A DNA stretch of 37,872 nt, taken from positions 1 through 37,872 of IMG/VR virus record IMGVR_UViG_3300049740_001071; one strand, given 5' to 3'. Shown here piece by piece: positions 22,023 through 32,900 of this stretch (the first letter of the stretch is position 1; every line of letters begins with the position of its first letter). The position numbers and the translations under genes were made by a program. The DNA comes from a virus. The notes under the pieces were generated by a model. It was not told the origin of the DNA, did no database searches, and saw nothing but the letters and a program-made list of their open reading frames with translations.

Positions 22023-23757
22023 TGAGGTCGAACTCAAAATTAGTCAAGTCAAATCTAACGTTCGATGTAGTGAAGTCGGGATTGTTATTATCCCTATCAA
22101 AAGGAACGGCGGTCATATCGTATCGTCCTATATTACTATCCCATTTTAAAACACCTGATGTATCTGTACCACTGGTTCCACCAGTGACAGTTAAGATACT
22201 CAGATTAGATGCTAGAGGTGAGTTTAGTGCCTGTTGAGATTCACCAACAGGACCTATTAGCACTACTCTATATCTATAACCAGTCATATAAGATAGTGCT
22301 ACCAAAGTGTAAGTATTTGAAGTAGCACCAGTAATATTAGACCAAGCAAACCCACCATCAGTAGAGACCTGCCACTGATAATTTATAATTCCTGCTTGCG
22401 GTTGGACTTCTGCCAGAACAGTGAATGTTTGTGATCCACCGTTAGCAATAGTTGCATTGGTCGGTTGACTGTTAATAATAATATTGGGTGGTTCAGTATC
22501 ATCACCACCACCTGAATCTCCTCCTCCACTAGATGACTCTTGTTGGATACCTTGGTTTGCAGGAACATTAACCTGCTGTTTTGATACTAAACCAAAGATG
22601 AATGGAAATTTAGGTTCATAACTCATATCTGCGATCACAGTACCGATCGCATTGTTCGCCATACCTGAGTGATTCAGGCAATAGTAATATAGATTTGCAG
22701 GTGCATCTTGGGGTACTGTAATTACAGTTTTAGCACCCGCCTGCCCAGGAGTTCCAAAATATGTTACTCCTGAATTGTATTCTGTACCTAGGTTCCAAGG
22801 TCCGTTCAAGGTTGCTGAGATACGAATATTGTGTGAAGCGTTTGAGGGATCTGACTGATCAAATGTATAGGTAGAACCTTTGGTAAAGGTTATGTCAGGA
22901 TATAAAACGCCATCAAGTCTGTATTTGTTGCCATCACTTTCTGCACTAACAGTGACAACATAAGTCTTATCATCCGAAAGATCGTCGTGAATCGACATAA
23001 AGTACGCAAAGGTACCATTCGGAAACTCGGGAGTATGACAATAACGCCCGTTATATGCATCAAGATTTCTTCCAGTTATATCAGCATTGTATTCATAGTC
23101 TTGAATAAATGCACCTTTAGGGTATGTTGAATCATATGCAGGTCTATTGACAGCAATCTGATCACGCATCTTATACCCTGTGACCATAATTTTAACCGCT
23201 GATGTATTATCAGTCGGGTTATCATATCCATATGGTCCGTAAATAGGATACCCGTCAAAGCAAAAACCGATGATCTTAGAGTGACCATCAGGGTGACGCA
23301 TATTGTCACTTTGATATTGAGTAGAACCGTAGTAATCATTATAGTTTGACATTACCTGATTTGCTTTCCAGCAGTTCAAGAAATGCGAATCACGATAATG
23401 ATATTGTCCTGTGGTTTCAGGATAACCTCCACAGTTGTCTTCACCAAAGTCAACAGCAGTGTTTGTTGCTGATCCAACCCAGTTAAAACCCTGTGGTGGA
23501 GTGCCATCTGGACCACCTGAGGCATTGTAGATAGCAACACCGTTAGCACTGATACCAACGATCCCTACAGGAAGTGTTCCTGAAGCAACTGTGTCATCTC
23601 CACCTCTATATGTAAAATTATGTGAGAAAGTATATGATGTAATTGTATTAGAATTATCACTATTCGGGAAAGTACCAGAAAGCACAGGCGTTGGAAGACC
23701 ATTACCTGTGATAGTCAGAACATCTGTTACTGCGTTGTACTGTCCGTTTGCTGCCAT
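22018..23757 (-). CDS. YHYH + cupredoxin + Ig-like virion protein (579 aa)
   Basis: Residues of about 20-260 look like the YHYH family: GQYHYRDSHFLNCW (117-130), GFCFDGYPIYGPYGY (164-178) and CHTPEFPNGTFAYFMS (240-255). The name-giving motif reads YHYR here. Residues of about 285-375 form a cupredoxin-like domain with SHNIRIS (His309) and YYYCLNHSGMAN (Cys360, His363, Met366), the plastocyanin arrangement. After a Gly/Ser linker (407-420), residues 425-525 are an Ig-like domain (INSQPTNATIANGG, INYQWQVSTDGG) close to the C-terminal domain of the giant protein. The last 45 residues contain VLKWDSN, like the neighbouring gp10-like protein. No signal peptide is seen, which fits a virion component. 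Proteins of the YHYH family are of unknown function. The ATG overlaps the stop of the preceding gene by one base. Confidence 0.85.
   Translation of the reverse strand: MAANGQYNAVTDVLTITGNGLPTPVLSGTFPNSDNSNTITSYTFSHNFTYRGGDDTVASGTLPVGIVGISANGVAIYNASGGPDGTPPQGFNWVGSATNTAVDFGEDNCGGYPETTGQYHYRDSHFLNCWKANQVMSNYNDYYGSTQYQSDNMRHPDGHSKIIGFCFDGYPIYGPYGYDNPTDNTSAVKIMVTGYKMRDQIAVNRPAYDSTYPKGAFIQDYEYNADITGRNLDAYNGRYCHTPEFPNGTFAYFMSIHDDLSDDKTYVVTVSAESDGNKYRLDGVLYPDITFTKGSTYTFDQSDPSNASHNIRISATLNGPWNLGTEYNSGVTYFGTPGQAGAKTVITVPQDAPANLYYYCLNHSGMANNAIGTVIADMSYEPKFPFIFGLVSKQQVNVPANQGIQQESSSGGGDSGGGDDTEPPNIIINSQPTNATIANGGSQTFTVLAEVQPQAGIINYQWQVSTDGGFAWSNITGATSNTYTLVALSYMTGYRYRVVLIGPVGESQQALNSPLASNLSILTVTGGTSGTDTSGVLKWDSNIGRYDMTAVPFDRDNNNPDFTTSNVRFDLTNFEFDLT
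22630..22890 (-). other. Cupredoxin-like domain, copper ligands intact
   Basis: It spans residues of about 290-376 of the YHYH protein. Strands KGSTYTFDQSDPSN and SHNIRISATLNG give His309. TPGQAGAKTVITVPQDAPA leads into YYYCLNHSGM with Cys360, His363 and Met366. The HN dipeptide after the first ligand strand and the YYC strand are hallmarks of plastocyanin-like proteins. Confidence 0.75.
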
Positions 23758-23954
23758 TAGTCTATTTCAGAAAGGTTATATTCACAAATCATCGCAAAAG
23801 TTTGCTTCTTTAATGAATCCAGAAACAATTGCTCCTCAGCGGGACGAGCAGGTGATCCTGGCCACATTCTTATCGAGTAATCTAAATGGGAGTAGAGCAT
23901 CCGAAGAGCGTCTATTCCCATCTTTAACTCGCAATAGAATCCTTCATCTTCCAT
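23757..23954 (-). CDS. Small protein of unknown function (65 aa)
   Basis: The 65-residue product starts MEDEGFYCELKMGIDALRML and looks mostly helical, with a central turn MWPGSPARPAEEQ and a second helix LFLDSLKKQTFAMICEYNL. It has two cysteines (8 and 57) and no membrane segment or known motif. It starts three bases after the giant gene ends, and its stop shares one base with the next ATG (TAATG), so it is a true member of the operon. A chaperone-like or small structural role is conceivable from its position between two large virion genes, but nothing in the sequence proves it. Confidence 0.75.
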   Translation of the reverse strand: MEDEGFYCELKMGIDALRMLYSHLDYSIRMWPGSPARPAEEQLFLDSLKKQTFAMICEYNLSEID

Positions 23955-23957
23955 TAT

Positions 23958-26900
23958 TTAGTTATCGTCGAAGATTTGGTCTGGTGTGAAGTTGTCAACA
24001 GTAGTTGCTCCTATGTTAATTGTAAGAATTGCAGCGTTAGAAAGTGTTGGTGTTGCTCCAGCAGCGGTGAGTCCACATCTGAATTCATCTCCACCATCTG
24101 CCTGTGTAGTAGCAGGAGAAGTGAATGTAGGAGATGTAGCACCATTGACGTTATTCCAGTCACTCTCACCGTAGTTCTTCTTCTGCCACTGATAGGTTAT
24201 TGATCCACCAGCAGGATTAGTAGACGCGATCACGGTGAAGGATGCCACCTGACCTTGGTTAACGGTTGTGTTAACTGGTTGTGATTCAATGACGATTGCT
24301 TGCTCACCCTGTGCCTGATCTTGACCTGGAGGAACGTAGTTTGGATCATAGATGTCGATACCACCGTTGACTCCAACACCTGAAGGTGCGAAGAAGTTAT
24401 CAGGAACAGTGGTGTTCACATTGATTGTTGGTTGTGCATAACCTTGACCTGCGTTCTTCACGTCAACACGTGCAAGACCAACAAGTGCCTTGATGCGTGC
24501 ACCAAAACCTGAGGATGAAATCACATCCACGTTAGGACGTGAATCGTAACCATCACCAGAGTTTGTAAGGATTGCTTCTGTAACACGTCCTTTCTCGATG
24601 ATTGCAAGAGCGTCTCCATTACGTCCCTTAACAGCACCCGAATATTCGAATGTGATTAGTGAGTTAGAAGATTCAATTAGAGCAACCTCTCTAGTCTCGT
24701 CCTCACCTTCGATCTGTAGGATGTCACCTGATTCGATTGGAGGAACAACGGTTGCCGCGATAACGTCAACGTCAGAACCAATGTAAGAGAAGGCGACGAA
24801 GGTTGAACCTGCACGAGGAACTTCAGAGAAGATGATTCTAGAACCAACGATCTCGAAACCAATTCCAGGTTCCTGAATAACACCGTTCAACTGACAGATG
24901 ATATTGTTTTCAGGGAGGATAGTGTTGGACTGTACACCATCAGTTAGTGTAAGTGAGTAGAACACACCACCAAGTTTCAAGTTGAAGGAGTTCCTCAAGG
25001 AGTCAAAGTCGAATGAGATGTCATCCAACTGTCTCAACTTACCGACGTACACACCGTGGAATGTAGATCCAACAGCAGGTGCTTCAGTGAATTGGATGTT
25101 GTCAGAGAATGCTGTGTAAGCGTTGTTACCACCAGGAGGTTGGAGGATACCATTCACGAAGATCATCATATGACCTGCTGGATCTGGGAAGTATGCAGTA
25201 CCGTTTTGTTGTGTTAACTTGAAGTTCTGCTGAACACCATCAAATCCTCTGAAGAATCTCTTCACACGCCCGCGTAGGGTCTTAGCGACTGAACACGCTG
25301 CTCTGAATCCTGCATCACCAATGATCTGAGCATTCTTGAGGAATGTACCAGAAGTATCACCAAGGTGAATAATCAAGCGAAGACCGATTTGTTGGATCTT
25401 CTCAATCTTACCGTAGGCAGATGTTGTGGTGATATTGACCTGTGTAATACCAGATGTATAAACAGATGGGAAGTTAGATCCAGGTGGAATCTTAGCAAGT
25501 TGATATGCTGAGTCGTTTGCGATAGATGAAAGGTTATCACCGATACTTACGAAACGTCCAGTCTCATTTGCTAGGAAGATTGTATTGTTATCAAGGTCGT
25601 GTTCAGTAACAACGAATGTGTGACCAACAGACTGACCTGAGTTTTGGAGTTGTAGAACATCACCAACTTGGAATGTATCAGTAACACCAGTGTCAGTAAT
25701 CAATCCTGCGTACACGAAGGAAGTAATTTCAGTGGAGTGGATGTATTCACCAAATCCAGGAAGGAGTGTGAATGCTTCAACTTCGATAATCTGATCGGTA
25801 ACAGAACCGTAGATAACATCGTTAGGAGCAAATTCTCCAACAACAGTTTCAATGTCGTAGGTAATTCTACCTGATTGGTTATCGACTAGAGAACCATCAT
25901 TGTTTCTAACGATAAGGGCGTTTGCTTTACCTGTATCTTCCTTAGAATAAAGGATGTCAGTAGCAATAAACTCACCTTGCTTGAAGTTGACCAGTGCTCT
26001 ATCGTGAATTCCTGCATTCACAGTTGCAGTTGCACCTGTTGTGATTCCTTCGATATTGTCAGAAGCGATGAAATCACCACCTGTCATCTCTACCTTGATG
26101 TAAGTTGAGTTGTCAGTTGCGATAATTTTACCAGTGTTTGCTGAAGCACCAGTCTTAACAATCATCTCTCCGTTAGTGAATGGAGTTCCACTACTTGTAA
26201 CGGTGATAGGAAGGTACTTAACCTTGTAGTTAACAGCAGCGAGGTTATCTTGAATTCTGATAACTTCAGCATATGCACCTGATGATGTTCCGTAGAATAT
26301 ATCAGCAGGTTCAATACCACCAGATGTAGGTGTAGGAATAATACGATCGCCATATGTGGTTGGAATCCTATTGATACCAGTCTCTCTCGCGATTGCAAGT
26401 GTATGAATTTCTCCTGGAAGTCCAGGTGTTAGAGATGTAAGTTTGTCTCCATCAATGTATTCTGCCAAGTAGATTTTGGAAGAAGTAGTGTCTGGGTGGA
26501 TGTAGTACGACTCCCTGTCAAGTTCCACAATATTTGTACCCAAGACAGTGTAATTAACTCGGTCATATGCTTCGAATGGATGATTGTTTTTAGAGATAGA
26601 ACCGTCAGAGTTTACATCAACACCAACGTCAATTGTTTGTTTGAGGTAAACAGTTGGCAACTTCGATTCTGCAAGAGCAGTATATACCAAATGCCACAAC
26701 TGCTGAATCTTATGTACAGCAGTCATCGTAGGACGCATCTCTCTATCTTTGTAGAGAGGTTCGAAGTTGTAAGTTCCAGGTTCGGGAGCAGTACCAGAAA
26801 GGATATGTGTGATCATATCTGTGGTTGCTGTCGCGTGGAAGATTAGATAGGTTCTAAAGATATTAGGGAATGCGACGAAATTACCCTCGGCATCAAACCA

Positions 26901-29900
26901 AGTATTAATTAGTTCGATTGTTTTAGCGTTACTATCAGTCAACAAGTCATAAATGTACGCTTTTCTGATTATATCGCCAAATGTTTGATCACCAGTGTAT
27001 CCAGAATACTGGTTCACTGTCTTATAATATGCTTCTCTATTAATATAGAGATCATTGATTGAAAGTATGCGTGATGCCTGACGATACATTTCAGGAGCAG
27101 ATCCTAATGTATCCTCAAGAAGATCAAACAGAATGTTGGAAGCAGATGTTACGTTGTAGCAAACACCACCACCAAACAGTAGAGTGTTGTTTAATACAGG
27201 TGCGTTTCTACTAATGCCTTGGTTAGTGAAGTAACTACCATTTCCAGCAGCAGCATCTTTAACAATACCAATAACGATGTCGAATAGAGAACTGATAGTT
27301 GAGGATTCAACATTACAAGCACCAGATCCTGCCTGATCATATGTGATAGTGAGATCACGAACAGCGGCACGTTCACCTGTCAGTGGCCACTCGCCTGGTA
27401 GCGTACGTGAGATGCCATCTATGTAATTTTGTGGGTTACTTGTACCACTGTTGAACAGATCTACAGTGATTCCCATCAATGTTGTGATAGCAGATGCTTG
27501 AGTAGCACATCTTGTTGCTCCACCACCACCTGTGATCCAACTGATTGAATTAGTTGTAGAACTAACGAACGTGTGGTTATAGTTACCACCACCCTGTACA
27601 GCATTAGATACAGCGGATACGAATGTATGAGGATACTGTTCACTAGAAGGTGAAGGGTTAACATTAACCTTGATTCGACCATTCTTAAACTTGATTCCGT
27701 TTGCAACTGCACTGGTAAATGTGTGAGTGTAGTTACCACCAGCAGAGATTGCGTTAGGTGTAGCACTTACAAATGTATGAGAAGTTGTGTTGGTTGAAGG
27801 AGTTCTGCCAGAAGCAAGAACGTTGACTGTGACTGTAGTTGCAGTTGCAGCAGTAACTTCAAGAGGAACATCGTATGCTCTATCCTTCTTCCAAGTAACA
27901 CCACCAGATGTTGCTGAAACAAAGGTGTGTGCAGTAACGTTAGTTGAAGGAATACCATCAGAAAGGAGAACCTGAACTTTAAAGGTATTGGCAGTTACGT
28001 TAGAGATTTCCAACCAAGATCCTGATGCAGGGTCACTGCTTCTTGGATATGCGTGGTTAGATCCATCACCATCTTGAGCACAAGTAAATGTAACTCCATT
28101 ATCAGCAATCTTAATTTGATCACCATTAGAGAACCCGTGCTGAGGAATAGTCAGCGTCATAATACCAGATGTGCCATTGTAAGCAGCATCAGTAACTGTA
28201 TGAGTTGTAGTTGTAGTTCTAGGATACGAATGGTTGGTTGCGTTATCGTCTTCCTCACAAGTAAATGTAAGTGAATTGGGTTGAATCTTAAGATGTGAAC
28301 CAGTAACAAGACCGTGACCATTACCAAGGGTCAAGATCATCAATCCTGTAACGGGATTGTATGCAACGTTTGAAGGCGTGAAGTTAACTGTGCCTGTAGT
28401 ACCAACGTTTACAGTAAATGTATTTGTAGCAACGTTTCCAATAGGAAGGTACTTGTTAGCAGCAGGATCAGATACACGAGGATATGAATGAACAGTATAG
28501 TTGTTGTCCATATCACAAGTGAAGTTCAGGGAGTTGCTAACAATCTGAACGTTGTCCCCGTTGGCGAACCCGTGGTTAGGAACCGTAAGAGTTAGAACAC
28601 CAGTTGCAGGAACATATGCTGCATTAGTTGCAGTAAATTCAGAATCACCAATCTCAAGAACAGTTAGAGATTTACCTGATGCATAGTCAGTGGCACGAGG
28701 ATATGAATGGTTAGTAGCATTACCATCCTTAGTACAAGTAAATGTAACTGCATTGTCAGGTAACTTGACGTGTCTACCAACATCCAAGGTGTTGGAACCG
28801 ATGTCAAGGAACATATCACCAGTTGTTTCATTGTATATTGCGTTCGTTACATCGTAGTTAACGTTACTAGTTGTACCAACATTGACTGTAAATGTAGAAG
28901 AATTAGAAGATGTGACTGGAAGAAGAGCACCGTTTGAAGGATCAAGAGGTCTTGGATAAGTATGCTCTGATTGATTACTGTCAAAGTCACAAGTAAACTT
29001 CAATGCATAAGTTGCAATCTGAACAGCGTCACCTGTCACCAGACCGTGACCAGTCTTAGTTAAGACCAAATCACCTGTTGCTGCATTATAAGTTGCGTTT
29101 GTAGGAGTTAACTGACCAGTTGTTGAACTGCTAGAGTCAATAGTAATACCATTATCATATTGAGGATAACCTTCAGTGTAACCATTAACATTAACTAACT
29201 GCTGTCTCATCACCTCAATAGCGATGTCACGTGCCTGTTCGAAGATGTACTTAACTTCAGTAGCCTGTGAATTGATGTGCTGGATAGCGTTTGCATCAGT
29301 GATATAGAACTCAGTTGCATACCAGACCTTATTATTACCACCGTGCTTGAGGTTCCACGCCATTGCTTCAAGGATGTCAATAACATCATCGATACAAGAC
29401 TGATAACCATAACCACCAAATGTAAGGTTAGGGTATTGAGCATATCCACGTCCTACAGCAGTAGAAGCGATGAATCTCATATTATTGAGGATCTCATTAC
29501 CTGCGTCGTAGTCCTTATTAGTAGTAGCGTTACTATCATAATCACCACGTGGAACTCCACCACCAATAGCATTTCCACCGCCACCACCAGCACTGACATC
29601 TTCGAAGGGAGTAAACCCAAGTTTATTGCGGATCGCGAGAACTGACATATCTCTCGCCATCTTATAAGCGTAGATTGTCTCTTGTGATTGACCAGTGACG
29701 TGACTGAGACCCATATCTGTATTCAGATAGAGTGCTGCAGCATCATATACTTCACTGTTAGAAGAGAATCTCAAATCGTGAGCAACAGAGTTGATGAAAT
29801 CAACGATGTCATCCTCACAATGAACCTTACCACCAGGAACTCTGAAGTTGTAATGCTTGAATGCTGATGTCTTAGTTACAATGTCAACTGCTTCAGCAGC

Positions 29901-32900
29901 AATAGTACGAGCATTTCTTTCAATGATGTTTGCAGAATCAAGTGCTCTATGTGATCCTTGGAAGATCTTAGGATCGGGAGGATAGAATGTGCTTTCGGTA
30001 ATTACTGATCCAGTTAGATCGTAGTTGACAGTAGCATCATATTCTTTTCTGTATGCAGTCAGGTCACTATACTGAAGTTGATAGAAATCATCGATAGTAT
30101 TAGGAGTTGTACCTACAATATTAGCAATGTTCTCGTTTCTACCTACCAAGAGGTTCTGAAGTGCTTTATTTGCAAGGAACTTGACGTGCTCAAGAGCATC
30201 AAGCATTGCAAGCAATTCGTGCTCAATATAGTTAATATTACTCTGTGAATCAAGATAAGAATCAATCATACCCTGAATATTAGAGTTACCACCAGTGATC
30301 AAGTCACCTGCAACAGCGGGTACGATGTGATCTCTAATGTCTCTAACACACTTCTCTCTGCTAGGAATGTCAATCTTATCAATCTGGATAAAGTTGACCA
30401 TAACGTTCCATTCTTGCTCCATCATAGAGACTGCTTCATCAGCAATCACACCACGGTTGAAGTAAAGAAGATCAGCACCATCTCTAAATCTATGTCCTGT
30501 TGGAGACATAACTTCCAACATATTGTCAATCAAGTCAGAGATGAAACCTGTAATTGTAGATGCTGCAGGAGATGCGAAATAATTAGGAACTCTAATTCTG
30601 TTTGTGTACTCGCCAGTCAGATCAGTTGCATCTTTAGTGATGATGTCATTACAGATCTTACCAACTTCACGCCAAGTGTAGATTGACTGTAGAAGTTCAC
30701 CGTTGATATGCTTCAGAGCACCAGATCCTTCCAAGTATCCTCTACCTGCAACGATTGTGTGATAGTTACCACCCAACTTAAGGTCATCGATAATAGCAGG
30801 GATTATAAAGGAATGAGTATCGCGAATACACTTATCAGTACCTTGAGTTGAAGTACCTGTGTCACCTGGAATATTAAATGCAGGATATTTCGCCTTCATT
30901 CTACCAACTGCTTCTTCAGCGATCCAATAACGGTTCTTATAGATGATGTCACCACAGTCTCTATAAGCATCACGAGAAACATCAACTTCCTCTGTCATAA
31001 TCTCTTCACGCCAGAGTTCTACTCCATCGGCATTAGCAGAAGAGATGATAGTCTGTTCATATGTCGCGTAGACAGCAGAGAGTTCTATTGGGAATGGTGC
31101 TTCTCCGTTGAAACCAAACGAGATGTCAAGAGCACGGAAATCATAAACGGTGGGGGGTATAAACCCACTAGAATAGCTGGCGGTTCCTTTTCTGATAATA
31201 AGGTTATCCATATTACCTGTGAAAGTCTCACCATTGTTCCAAGATGCACCAACACTGATAGGACTATTACCATAGTCTGAAGCGTCAGTGTAATCTGATC
31301 CAACCTGTTGTCCCGCAACGAACAGTTTGGTCACATTAGATGCTCTGGAAATAGCAATGTGATACCACTGATTTGCATTAGGAATAGCACCTGCAGCAGT
31401 GATATGGTCAGTTGTGGCAATACCAAACTTCAGTGATGTACCCTGTAAGAAGATTGAACCAGCACTGCTGCTGGATGCAGTTCTGAAATCAATAAGTCTT
31501 TGTGTTCCAGATACAGTTGTAGGATAGATCCACATCTCGATCGTATAATCACCAGTGCCAAAAGCAAAGGCGGCATTAGAAGCGTGGTTGATTCTAGAAG
31601 ATGTACCAGAGAAATCTAGTGATCCTGTACCAGTTCCAGGGTTCAACTTATCAACAGTAACGTTGTTATAAGTGATTGTGGAGTTTGTGATGTACTCAGC
31701 AGTGGTGAATGCACCAGTAACACCTTTTGTATATGCCCATTTAGAACCAGCGTTGGTTCCGATGATCTCTGCAACAGCACCTGAAGATATACCTTTCAGT
31801 GTTTGACCGAAGTTGAAGAATCCACCAGATGATTTGTCCTTATAAGAATGCTTAATAGAACGGATTGTCTCACCTTCAGTGAAGGTGTACGCTGGTGCAA
31901 TTCTAGGAACATTACTAATAGACCACTGATAAGTTGCAGGATTAGCACCAGTAGGATCTTGTAAGGTGTCAGTAACAATTTTGAAGAAGTTTGCAACAGC
32001 AGATGTTTGAGCAACACAAGCATTTACATTAGGAATTGTAGTTCTACCTTGTGAGTAGTCTGCCTGAGGTGCAGTTGATGTAACTGCTGCTTGGAATGCC
32101 GCTCTAGTGCCTGGAGATGCAGTTGTACCAAGGTTTGTAATCAGAATGTCCATCAGTGTAGTGATGGCAGCAGCAACCGCCTGACAGGTCGGAGACGCAG
32201 TGTCAGCAGTGATAGAAATAGTTACTTGGTTCCAACCGTGTGATCCTACCTTAGTGACAGCAATATTTCTCATAATATCGAGAGACATTGCCTTTGCCTT
32301 AGTAAAGGAGTTGACAATAGTGTCTCTATCACCAGATGTCACACCATAATGAAGGATTCTGTCTGTTGCTTCCCAGATGAAATCGTTACCACCGTGTGCA
32401 ACGTTATAAGCAAGTGCTTCAATAACATCAACGATGTCTGATAGACAATGCTCATCTCCACCAGATACGTTATATCCTGGGTTCTGAGTCTTAGCATAAT
32501 GAAGTGCTTCGTAAGCAATGTACCATTTGTTAGCAAGTAACAAGGTTCTAGCGTCACCGTGACTGTTGCTTACAACTTCATATTCTGGAGTGATGGTAAG
32601 ATCTTTCCACTGAGACAACGTTGTGTGCTCTGTGGTGATGTTAACCATATTAATACACTGGTTAGCGAGGTCTCTCGCAGCATTCATTGCATATACAGTC
32701 TGTGCTTCCTGTCCACCAACGTGATAGACAGTATTATTCTGAACATAGAAGTTTGCAGCATCCCAGACTTCAGAGTTACCATCGTGCTCAAGTTGCCAAG
32801 CAATTAGGTTGAGCATATCAACGATGTCATCCTCACAATTAGCACTGCCTGTAGGAATGGTAAAGGAGGGGTAGAAAGCCAACATTCTGCCCACCGCTTC

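Noticed and set aside
23591-23989. Plus-strand open frames such as 23591-23989 (132 codons), 20732-21172 and 26496-26846
   Set aside because: They lie antisense within long, clearly coding minus-strand genes or across a gene junction. They show no family motif and have no promoter or ribosome-binding context.
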